Positions 56,170 to 63,454 of a stretch of DNA of 64,000 bases are shown piece by piece (position 1 is the stretch's first letter; each line of letters starts with the position of its first letter). This DNA comes from Owenweeksia sp. TMED14 (GTDB lineage: Bacteria; Bacteroidota; Bacteroidia; Flavobacteriales; Schleiferiaceae). The notes beneath the pieces were generated by a model. That model made no database searches. It was not told the origin of the DNA and worked only from the letters and a program-made list of their open reading frames with translations. Position numbers and translations under genes: made by a program. The stretch is taken from assembly GCA_949529985.1 (NCBI GenBank), contig CATIRS010000040.1, positions 62,001 to 126,000 of the forward strand. The letters run 5' to 3'.

Positions 56170-57936
56170 ATGGCAACTAAAGAACCAACAAGACTATTTG
56201 ATTTTGCTTACTATGCTTTAAATCAACACCCACGAAAAGACGCTCTAAATACCAAATTAGATGGCGTTTGGCAATCATTATCGACTCAAGAATACATAGA
56301 TAGATCTGAGAAATTGGCACGAGGATTAATCGATTTAGGTGTAAAGCCTGGAGATAAAATCGCAATAATTTCTACAAACAACAGAATGGAGTGGAATATA
56401 TGTGACCAGGCAATTTTGAGTATTGGAGCAATAGACGTTCCTGTTTACCCATCCATCACATCTGAAGATTACAATTTCATATTTAACGATGCCGAGGTTA
56501 AATATTGCTTTCTGAGTGATGAGGATTTATTTCACAAAGTGAATTCCATAAAAGACCAAGTTCCTAGCTTAGAAAACATCTACTCTTTCACTCCAATAAA
56601 AAATTGTGATTCTTGGGATGTCGTTTTTTCGAAAGATGACCAAAAACATCAAGCAGAGCTAATGTCTAGAATGGCTAATGTCCAGCCTGAAGAATTAGCT
56701 ACACTAATATATACATCAGGCACAACAGGAACTCCCAAAGGAGTAATGCTTAGCCATAATAATATAACTCAAAACGCAATAGCAGCTGCTCAAAGACTAC
56801 CCGTAGATCCAAGTGCAAAATCATTAAGTTTTTTACCTCTTTGTCATAGCTATGAAAGAGTTTTAGTATACGTCTACATGAAAAGTGGGGTGGGGACTTA
56901 TTACGCCGAAAGTCTTGAAACAATTGGAGATAATTTACGCGAAATTCACCCAGAAGTATTCTCAGCAGTACCAAGACTCCTGGAAAAAGTATTTGATAAG
57001 ATCATGGACAAGGGTAAAAATCTCACCGGAATCAAAAGACTTCTTTTTTTCTGGGCAGTCGGACTAGCAGAGCAGTATGAACACGATGGGAAATCAGCTC
57101 TTTACCGCATACAGTTAAAAATAGCTAGAAAAATCATTTTTTCAAAATGGGTCGAAGCTCTTGGCGGTGAAGTTTTAGCTGTAGCGTCAGGTGCTGCTGC
57201 TCTCAATCCTAAACTAGCAAGAATTTTTGCTGGAGCTGGAGTAAATATTCAAGAAGGATACGGATTAACAGAAACATCACCAGTATTAACGGTCAACCTC
57301 CCAACTGGGAAAGGTCACAAATTAGGAACAGTAGGAACTCCATTGATGGGAGTTGAAATCAAGCTTGATACGGATGGAGAAATTCTTGCTAGAGGTCCGA
57401 ATATAATGATGGGTTATTATGGTCGTCCTGATTTGACAGCTGAAGTCATGACAGATGATGGATGGTTTAGAACTGGGGATATCGGAGAAATATTAACCGG
57501 TGGATATCTTAGAATAACAGACAGGAAAAAAGAGATATTCAAGACGTCAGGAGGTAAATATATTACACCTCAAAAAATGGAAAATGTTTTTAAAGAATCT
57601 CCTTTTATAGAACAATGTCTTGTTGCTGGGGAGAATGAGAAGTTTCCTGTTTTATTAGTTCAACCTCAATTTGAATTCCTTATCTCCTGGTGTCAAAGAA
57701 AAGGCATAGATTTTAATTCAAATGATGACTTGGTAAATAACCCTGCCGTTATATCAAGAATTCAAAAAGAGGTTGAAGAAAAGAATGAACAATTTGCAAA
57801 ATGGGAAAAAGTGAAGAAAGTTTATATTTCTAATGATGCTTGGACCATTAAGTCAGGCCACCTGACTCCTACAATGAAATTACGTCGAAAACCTATTTTA
57901 GCGATGTATGCAGAAGGGTATAAATCACTTTTTTGA
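56170..57936 (+). CDS. Long-chain fatty acid-CoA ligase
   Basis: AMP-forming acyl-CoA synthetase of 588 residues, which activates fatty acids with ATP and CoA for breakdown or lipid synthesis. Motifs are the P-loop LIYTSGTTGTPKGVMLSH near residue 178, YGLTETSPVLTVN near 364, DGWFRTGDIGEI near 430 and DRKKEIFKTSGGKYITPQ near 448, with the adenylation Lys near the C-terminus. The group is the FadD15/FAA type of long-chain ligase common in Bacteroidota, with a helical insert in the middle (GIKRLLFFWAVGLAEQYE). It converges with rluD at 11 bases. Confidence 0.92.
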   Translation: MATKEPTRLFDFAYYALNQHPRKDALNTKLDGVWQSLSTQEYIDRSEKLARGLIDLGVKPGDKIAIISTNNRMEWNICDQAILSIGAIDVPVYPSITSEDYNFIFNDAEVKYCFLSDEDLFHKVNSIKDQVPSLENIYSFTPIKNCDSWDVVFSKDDQKHQAELMSRMANVQPEELATLIYTSGTTGTPKGVMLSHNNITQNAIAAAQRLPVDPSAKSLSFLPLCHSYERVLVYVYMKSGVGTYYAESLETIGDNLREIHPEVFSAVPRLLEKVFDKIMDKGKNLTGIKRLLFFWAVGLAEQYEHDGKSALYRIQLKIARKIIFSKWVEALGGEVLAVASGAAALNPKLARIFAGAGVNIQEGYGLTETSPVLTVNLPTGKGHKLGTVGTPLMGVEIKLDTDGEILARGPNIMMGYYGRPDLTAEVMTDDGWFRTGDIGEILTGGYLRITDRKKEIFKTSGGKYITPQKMENVFKESPFIEQCLVAGENEKFPVLLVQPQFEFLISWCQRKGIDFNSNDDLVNNPAVISRIQKEVEEKNEQFAKWEKVKKVYISNDAWTIKSGHLTPTMKLRRKPILAMYAEGYKSLF

Positions 57937-57947
57937 AATTTGAACTC

Positions 57948-58979
57948 TTATTTTACAGGATTGGCATAGGCTCTAAACCTTTCCAAAACTTCTACTATGT
58001 CGTCTGTAAGTGGTACCTCAAACTTAACTTTTTGTCCTGATTTGGGATGATTAAAACCCAATAATCTTGCGTGCAGGGCTTGACGTGGGCAAATGGTCAA
58101 ATTATTTGCCATAAAATCTTTGAAACGAGGATAACCATGCAAATTTGGAATACGATTCCCGCCATAAGTCTGATCGCCAAATAAAGAATGTCCAATGGAT
58201 TGAAAATGGACCCGAATCTGATGCGTCCTACCTGTCTCCAAACGACATGAAACCAGTGTTGCAAAACCAAATCTTTCAAGTACGTTATAATGCGTAATTG
58301 CTTCTTTGCCATGATTTCCATCTGGGTAGACAGACATCATTTTCCTATCCCTAAGACTTCTTCCAACATGGCCTTTAATAGTTCCACTATCATCTTGAAT
58401 ATTTCCCCAGGCTAGAGCATAATATTCTCTCTCGGTTGTATGATCAGCGAACTGTTTTGCTAAAAAAGCTAAAGCGTATTCATTTCGAGCCACAACTAGA
58501 ATACCAGTTGTGTCCTTATCTATTCTGTGAACTAAGCCAGGCCGTTCACTATCACTTATTTCAGGTAAAGATTGAAATTCGTAAAGTAAGCCATTTACCA
58601 ATGTGCCTGAATAGTGACCGTAAGAGGGATGGACAACCATCCCAGAAGCCTTATTTACAATGGCTAAATCACTATCCTTGTAAATGATATCTAAATCTAG
58701 ATTTTCTGGTAGTAACTGTATAACTCTCGGGGGGTAAGCTAAAACCAATGCAACTTTATCACCAGGCCTAACACGGTAATTACTCTTTACAGGTTTTGTA
58801 TTAACTCTTATTGCTCCAACTTCAGCGGCTTTTTGAATTCGATTTCGCGATATTTGGCGCATTAAATTCATTAAAAATTTATCGACACGAAGAGGCTGCT
58901 GACCAATATCAGCAGTGAAGGCATGATGCTCAAAGAGTTCTTCATCCTCTGGTTTATGATCAAAATTATCCTCTTTCAT
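57948..58979 (-). CDS. rluD: RluD-type 23S rRNA pseudouridine synthase
   Basis: Converts uridines to pseudouridine in 23S rRNA, by likeness to RluD those of helix 69. The 343 residues contain an S4 domain near 30-80 (LRVDKFLMNLMRQISRNRIQ) and the RluA catalytic domain with GLVHRIDKDTTGILVVARN near residue 147, holding the catalytic Asp, and LETGRTHQIRVHFQSIGHSL near 245. I use the ATG at 58979, whose ATGA overlaps the stop of the upstream T9SS cargo gene; a TTG two codons earlier is possible. It is the last gene of a PASTA - cargo - rluD unit. Confidence 0.93.
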   Translation of the reverse strand: MKEDNFDHKPEDEELFEHHAFTADIGQQPLRVDKFLMNLMRQISRNRIQKAAEVGAIRVNTKPVKSNYRVRPGDKVALVLAYPPRVIQLLPENLDLDIIYKDSDLAIVNKASGMVVHPSYGHYSGTLVNGLLYEFQSLPEISDSERPGLVHRIDKDTTGILVVARNEYALAFLAKQFADHTTEREYYALAWGNIQDDSGTIKGHVGRSLRDRKMMSVYPDGNHGKEAITHYNVLERFGFATLVSCRLETGRTHQIRVHFQSIGHSLFGDQTYGGNRIPNLHGYPRFKDFMANNLTICPRQALHARLLGFNHPKSGQKVKFEVPLTDDIVEVLERFRAYANPVK

Positions 58980-60757
58980 TTGCAAATAACTAAACCAATA
59001 TTTTTTCCGTATTCACCACGAATAAAATATATGCCATTGGACCAAAACAAACATAATTTTTTTGCTTCTCCATTTATATCAGCAGAAAATCCATCGATTT
59101 TCTCTCCAAAGGAAGAATAGACCTCAAATTTTTCAAATTTTCTAGCACCAGTTAACATGAAAAAGTTTGAGGATGGGTTAGGATATATTCGGATATTATT
59201 TAAATTTTCAAATTTTAAACCACCAAGATCTTCAGGTAGATTTCTAAAAAATGGACGAATCATCATCCTACCAGGAAGAAGAGATGGGAACCAGCCATTA
59301 ATGTCTCCGTAAGCTTTCCCTCCACTCGTGTGTAAATCCAATCCAATCGTAATTGCAGGTCCTGTAGTCTGAATGATGCCAATAAAGACATTTTTTGGAA
59401 CATATACTCCGTTGGTATCTATAATGAAATGACGAAAAGGAGATTCTGAAAATGGCAAAACAGGTTTATAAAATGACTTTGACAAATAAATTTCAGTTCC
59501 TGGAAGTCCCAAACTGTCAACTTCCCAAATCCCAATTTTAAATGTCATATCCGACCAATCATAACCAGCAGGAGCAATTGATATATCGATTCCGCTAATA
59601 GTGTCGCTTATGATAAAATCAAACTCCTGAGCCAATCTAGTTTCTGTGCCCTGGGAAACGCCATAAGACCTCTCTGCAGAGCCGTCTTCTAAACCGTATC
59701 TCGAATTAAAATTTTGAGTAATATTTATTGAATCATTTTCTAATTCACCAACGTTTTCTCCATCAAACCATCCTTTAAAAACCCATTTAGAAGGACCATT
59801 TAAATTTAAAATCGGCTTTGAAATTAAAAATTGATAAGGAGTGCTCGCATTGTGATTAAGATTTGTTACTACCGGGACATTGTTTCTAGATGCAATAACA
59901 TTTCCGTTCTCATCTTTCCAAATATATTTTCCAAGATTTAGCTGCCAGCCTCCAACTGGCGGATTTCCATTTCTACGATACGCTGTAGGCAAACTATCTC
60001 TTTCAAGGATTAACGCATTATAATGCCACCAGGGAATTTCATCATAAATACGTGTTAAGGAATTAGGTTTTCTTATCCAAGTAGGATCAAATAATATTGT
60101 ATCACTGAGAGTTCTGTTTGCCCCGACCTCTAAATAATCCAATAGAAAATGATCGAACATACCACCTGGAGAAGCATACCGAGATAGTCGAAACCGAACA
60201 CCATTTTTACCATTCAAAGAAGCAGGGAAAGGCAAAGCCACCGCATGCCAATGATCTTGATCTCCTCCTCCTTGCATAGAGCCACCATGAAGCCAAGATG
60301 AGTCAGTAGGATTCCAAAAATGGACTAAGAACGAATCTTGAGATTCGGTTGGATCTCCCCAACCACCGTTTTGAATGTAAAAAGTCAAAACAACATTGGT
60401 CAATCCTTGAAAATTAAAATATGGAGATACTAGGGCGTCTGTTATAGAATCATTTACAACGGATCCTGGATTATATGCTTGACCATTAAATGAGACCCCA
60501 TCAAAAACTGCAACACCAGTCGAAAGTGCGTCTTTTGACCAGTTGTCCGCCTGAACTACTCCTGACGAGAACCACTCGGGTCGCAAACCGTTATTGAATC
60601 CATCGATGAATGGCAAATTCAGAGTGTCAGAGCTTTTAAAAGATTGCTGTCGATTACCATTATAAGATGAAATTGGCATCATCATTTTCTCAAATGGGAT
60701 TTGAGCTTTGGAGAAATAAGAAGAAAAAATAATTAAAAAAAGTAAAATTTGTTTCAT
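58976..60757 (-). CDS. Secreted protein with T9SS type A C-terminal sorting domain
   Basis: Protein of 593 residues with an N-terminal signal peptide (ending near SKAQ, residue 18). The first ~220 residues look like a beta-sandwich domain of the MAM/jelly-roll kind (LPFIDGFNNG, VVLTFYIQNGGWGD, VRFRLSRYASPGGMFDHFLL). The C-terminal ~75 residues are a type IX sorting domain: NIRIYPNPSSNFFMLTG, then a beta region and NGIYFIRGEYGKNIGLVICK, with the usual IYPNP start. It should cross the outer membrane by T9SS and be cleaved and attached or released. ATGA overlaps at both ends couple it to the PASTA gene and rluD, unusual for a cargo gene. Function unknown. Confidence 0.88.
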   Translation of the reverse strand: MKQILLFLIIFSSYFSKAQIPFEKMMMPISSYNGNRQQSFKSSDTLNLPFIDGFNNGLRPEWFSSGVVQADNWSKDALSTGVAVFDGVSFNGQAYNPGSVVNDSITDALVSPYFNFQGLTNVVLTFYIQNGGWGDPTESQDSFLVHFWNPTDSSWLHGGSMQGGGDQDHWHAVALPFPASLNGKNGVRFRLSRYASPGGMFDHFLLDYLEVGANRTLSDTILFDPTWIRKPNSLTRIYDEIPWWHYNALILERDSLPTAYRRNGNPPVGGWQLNLGKYIWKDENGNVIASRNNVPVVTNLNHNASTPYQFLISKPILNLNGPSKWVFKGWFDGENVGELENDSINITQNFNSRYGLEDGSAERSYGVSQGTETRLAQEFDFIISDTISGIDISIAPAGYDWSDMTFKIGIWEVDSLGLPGTEIYLSKSFYKPVLPFSESPFRHFIIDTNGVYVPKNVFIGIIQTTGPAITIGLDLHTSGGKAYGDINGWFPSLLPGRMMIRPFFRNLPEDLGGLKFENLNNIRIYPNPSSNFFMLTGARKFEKFEVYSSFGEKIDGFSADINGEAKKLCLFWSNGIYFIRGEYGKNIGLVICK

Positions 60758-61530
60758 TTATTTTCTATTTCTTCTTGATTATTTTCCAACCAAACTTGAA
60801 CTATTCCTCCTGAATGAAGCACTAGGTCGTCTGAAGTAGCTGGATCTTGTTTGATGATTAGAACATTCAGATCGCTTTGATCTCCGTTAATTAGTTGTAT
60901 TCGCAACCCTGCCATCTCAATTATTCTCATTGCATCAATTAATTTATCGTAAACAATATTCGGTACTGAATGAGTAGGCGGTCCAGATATTTCTCCAACA
61001 ATCAAATCAACAACACTTCCTTTCCTGATTAAATCTCCAGCCATTATATCGCTCCCTTTCACTTTGGCCGCTAGAACAATACCTTCAGCTAAATCTGGAC
61101 GATAAGTTATTTCCCCCAAAATAAGTCCACGGCTTCGCAAGTCGAAAGAAGCTCTTTGAGAAGTTCTTTCTATCAACTGAGGAACATAAACACTTTCAGC
61201 TCGATATCTATTTATTGTCAATTTTATTTTCCTACCAGCTTTTGCTGCTGAACCGGGTTTAGGATACTGCTGAACTACATATCCTGCTTTAAAACTTTGA
61301 AAAAACGCACTCGAATCGAGAACCTCCGCAAACAAACCAATTTTCTCAAGATCTATGCTAGCTTGAGCTAAAGAAGTATTTCTAACATCTGGAACATACT
61401 CGACTTCACCATGGCCTGTTAATATTTTCAAAATCGCATTTAAAGGCAGAATAAGAATTAATAAAAATACAATGGCTAAAATTATATTTAGCCAAAAAGT
61501 TCGACTTTTAAAAAACAAAATCATCTTCAT
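60754..61530 (-). CDS. PASTA-domain membrane protein
   Basis: Protein of 258 residues with one N-terminal membrane helix (about residues 9-35) and three extracytoplasmic PASTA repeats (about 45-115, 117-185, 190-258), starting EYVPDVRNTSLAQASIDLEK, YVPQLIERTSQRASFDLRS and SVPNIVYDKLIDAMRIIE. PASTA domains elsewhere bind peptidoglycan fragments or regulate cell-wall enzymes, which fits its position next to ddl. The frame is open 17 codons further, to 61581, touching the ddl start. I choose ATG 61530 because an exact -7 element on the minus strand lies eight bases upstream of it and the longer form would leave no promoter. No kinase domain is attached. Confidence 0.87.
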   Translation of the reverse strand: MKMILFFKSRTFWLNIILAIVFLLILILPLNAILKILTGHGEVEYVPDVRNTSLAQASIDLEKIGLFAEVLDSSAFFQSFKAGYVVQQYPKPGSAAKAGRKIKLTINRYRAESVYVPQLIERTSQRASFDLRSRGLILGEITYRPDLAEGIVLAAKVKGSDIMAGDLIRKGSVVDLIVGEISGPPTHSVPNIVYDKLIDAMRIIEMAGLRIQLINGDQSDLNVLIIKQDPATSDDLVLHSGGIVQVWLENNQEEIENK

Positions 61531-61538
61531 AATTATAA

Positions 61539-61546
61539 CAAAAATA
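61539..61546 (-). promoter_or_regulatory. Candidate -7 element TATTTTTG for the PASTA gene
   Basis: Exact TAnnTTTG on the minus strand, eight bases before the ATG at 61530. It supports that start over the frame extension to 61581 and predicts a leader of only a few bases. Confidence 0.5.
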
Positions 61547-61569
61547 ACAATAGGGTTCCAGCCTTCAGC

Positions 61570-61577
61570 TATATTTG
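61570..61577 (+). promoter_or_regulatory. Candidate -7 element TATATTTG abutting the ddl start
   Basis: Exact TAnnTTTG ending four bases before the ddl ATG (spacer ACAA). With the minus-strand element at 61539-61546 it forms a compact divergent promoter in 51 bases. Confidence 0.5.
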
Positions 61578-61581
61578 ACAA

Positions 61582-62595
61582 ATGCGTAAGTATTTAGGAA
61601 TTGTAATGGGTGGTTATTCCAGTGAATACGGGGTTTCCATAAGAAGCGGAAATAATATATTCGAAGAAATAGATAGAAATCAATATGAGGTATATGGAAT
61701 AGAAATAAGTTCCAGTGGCCATAAAGTCTGGGATGAGAATAAAAATAATATTCGGTTTGATAAAGATCAAATGAGTGTTTTCAAGAATGATAAATTTATT
61801 CAACTGGACTTAATTTTAAATCTGGTTCACGGCAACCCTGGAGAAGATGGGACATTGGCACTGCAATGGGAGAATTTGGGAATACCGTATAGTAGCTCAG
61901 CACCAGGCCCATCCTCCTTGACTTTTCATAAGGCATGGACTAATGGAGTAGTCTCTAGAATGGGAGCTGTTGTCCCAAAAGCTCTTTTAACGACCGTAGA
62001 TTCTCATATTCCGACTCTAAAAGCAAAACTACGAGATTTTAAATTCCCCATTTTTGTAAAGCCGAGTAGAGCAGGTTCAAGCTTTGGAATCACCAAAATA
62101 AATTCACTTGATGATTTAGATTGTTCTATTTTAATTGCGTCAAAAGAGGACAACTCAATAATTATTGAGGAAGGAATATCAGGAATTGAATTAGCCTGTG
62201 GCTTAATTGAAATTAAAAAAGAAATTAAAATTCTTGGAATAACTCAAATAATTTCAAAAAATGAATTTTTTGACTACGAGGCAAAATATAGCGGCCTATC
62301 CGAAGAAGTTACACCAGCAAATATATCCGAACTGAATTCTCAAAAAATATCTGCCGTTTCCAAAGAGATCTATTCTAAACTTGGATTAAAAGGATTTTGC
62401 AGATTTGACTTTATACTTCCAGAAAATAAGTCTGCTGTATTAATTGAAATAAATACAGTTCCTGGAATGACGCTAGAAAGTATCATTCCAAAACAACTTG
62501 AATATTTAAAGATGTCGCTTAAGGAATTTATTAACTTACTTTCACAAGAAGTATTAGAAAATGGTAAGAACCGCAATTTTCCCGGGATCTTTTGA
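61582..62595 (+). CDS. ddl: D-alanine-D-alanine ligase
   Basis: ATP-grasp ligase joining two D-alanines for peptidoglycan precursors. The 337 residues begin with IVMGGYSSEYGVSIRSGNNI, followed by NLVHGNPGEDGTLALQWENL near residue 77, IFVKPSRAGSSFGITKI near residue 157, IIEEGISGIELACGLIE near 194, GFCRFDFILPE near 272 and LIEINTVPGMTLESIIPKQ near 289, which hold the ATP and Mg ligands. The family fit is complete. The gene overlaps coaD by 35 bases and is divergent from the PASTA gene, a cell-wall neighbour. Confidence 0.96.
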   Translation: MRKYLGIVMGGYSSEYGVSIRSGNNIFEEIDRNQYEVYGIEISSSGHKVWDENKNNIRFDKDQMSVFKNDKFIQLDLILNLVHGNPGEDGTLALQWENLGIPYSSSAPGPSSLTFHKAWTNGVVSRMGAVVPKALLTTVDSHIPTLKAKLRDFKFPIFVKPSRAGSSFGITKINSLDDLDCSILIASKEDNSIIIEEGISGIELACGLIEIKKEIKILGITQIISKNEFFDYEAKYSGLSEEVTPANISELNSQKISAVSKEIYSKLGLKGFCRFDFILPENKSAVLIEINTVPGMTLESIIPKQLEYLKMSLKEFINLLSQEVLENGKNRNFPGIF

Positions 62596-63019
62596 TCCAG
62601 TAACTTTAGGACATGTAAACATCATAGAACGTGCATTTCCTCTTTTCGACGAGATTATTCTTGCTGTTGGAAAAAATGCTGATAAAGAGTATTTATTTTC
62701 TTTAGAGAAAAGGATTCATTGGCTTCAAAAAATATTTGTCAATAATCCTAAAATAAAAGTTCGAGGATATAATGGCCTTACAATTAATTTTGCCCAAAAA
62801 TGTAAAGCTAGTTTTCTTATCCGAGGCCTTAGAGATTCAACAGATTTTGAATTTGAAAAATCTATGGCTCAAGTGAATCGCCAACTTGACCCTAAAATAG
62901 ATACTGTATTTTTTTTAACTAGTGCTCAACTATCCTTCATCTCATCAAGCATAGTTCGCGATATAATAAAACACGGCGGTGACTTTAGCAAATTTGTTCC
63001 AACTAACGTGGAAATTTAA
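62561..63019 (+). CDS. coaD: Phosphopantetheine adenylyltransferase
   Basis: Makes dephospho-CoA from 4'-phosphopantetheine and ATP, the fourth step of coenzyme A synthesis. The 152 residues start with AIFPGSFDPVTLGHVNIIER (nucleotidyltransferase motif T-x-G-H), then LIRGLRDSTDFEFEKSMAQV near residue 87 and the C-terminal ISSSIVRDIIKHGGD. Family length is about 155-160. The ATG at 62561 lies inside ddl, a 35-base overlap. No later in-frame start would keep the N-terminal strand, so the overlap is real. It converges with the NUDIX gene at 15 bases. Confidence 0.96.
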   Translation: MVRTAIFPGSFDPVTLGHVNIIERAFPLFDEIILAVGKNADKEYLFSLEKRIHWLQKIFVNNPKIKVRGYNGLTINFAQKCKASFLIRGLRDSTDFEFEKSMAQVNRQLDPKIDTVFFLTSAQLSFISSSIVRDIIKHGGDFSKFVPTNVEI

Positions 63020-63034
63020 ATAAGTTCTTGTAGA

Positions 63035-63454
63035 TCATTTTAAGGCAAAAGAAGCTACTTGCTTGATGCTAGAATAAGTTGATTTCAATTTACCCACCCA
63101 TTGTTTTTCAGATAGCCAAACTGCATACTCAATATCTTCTTCCTTTTGAGGGTTTAGCTTAGGTCGACCTTTAACTTTCATTTTATACCAGTGAGTTGTT
63201 TTTTCTATCATTTTCCCTTTGAACTCATAACTATGAATGGTTTCTATAATCTTATCATGTAGAATGATTTCCAACAAGCCACATTCTTCCTTAACCTCGC
63301 GAATAGCGCAATTATGAATATCCTCATTATCTTCTAACTTTCCTTTCGGTAAATCCCACATACCAAGTCTAAAAATCCATAAAACCTCTCCAAATTCATT
63401 TTCAACCCAGCCACCTGCAGCAGTAAGCTCTTGTGTATTGTATTTTTGTGACAT
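63035..63454 (-). CDS. NUDIX hydrolase
   Basis: Pyrophosphohydrolase of 139 residues with a complete NUDIX box near residues 38-60: GKLEDNEDIHNCAIREVKEE followed by CGL, matching G-x5-E-x7-R-E-U-x-E-E-x-G-U. The start, AAGGWVENEFGEVLWIFRLG, is the usual first strand. Homologues next to pyrE in flavobacteria, as I recall, often carry about 60 extra N-terminal residues; here the frame starts almost at the NUDIX fold. Its ATG interlocks with the pyrE ATG on the other strand in a single CATG (63452-63455). Substrate unknown; a nucleoside diphosphate derivative is the usual kind. Confidence 0.9.
   Translation of the reverse strand: MSQKYNTQELTAAGGWVENEFGEVLWIFRLGMWDLPKGKLEDNEDIHNCAIREVKEECGLLEIILHDKIIETIHSYEFKGKMIEKTTHWYKMKVKGRPKLNPQKEEDIEYAVWLSEKQWVGKLKSTYSSIKQVASFALK
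63441..63448 (+). promoter_or_regulatory. Candidate -7 element TATTTTTG abutting pyrE, inside the NUDIX gene
   Basis: Exact TAnnTTTG ending four bases before the pyrE ATG (spacer TGAC). The element lies within codons 3-5 of the divergent NUDIX gene, so it doubles as coding sequence. Confidence 0.45.

Noticed and set aside
61531-61581. 17-codon N-terminal extension of the PASTA protein
   Set aside because: It would run to the base next to the ddl ATG and contain both divergent -7 elements. The start at 61530 matches the membrane-helix layout and the minus-strand promoter.
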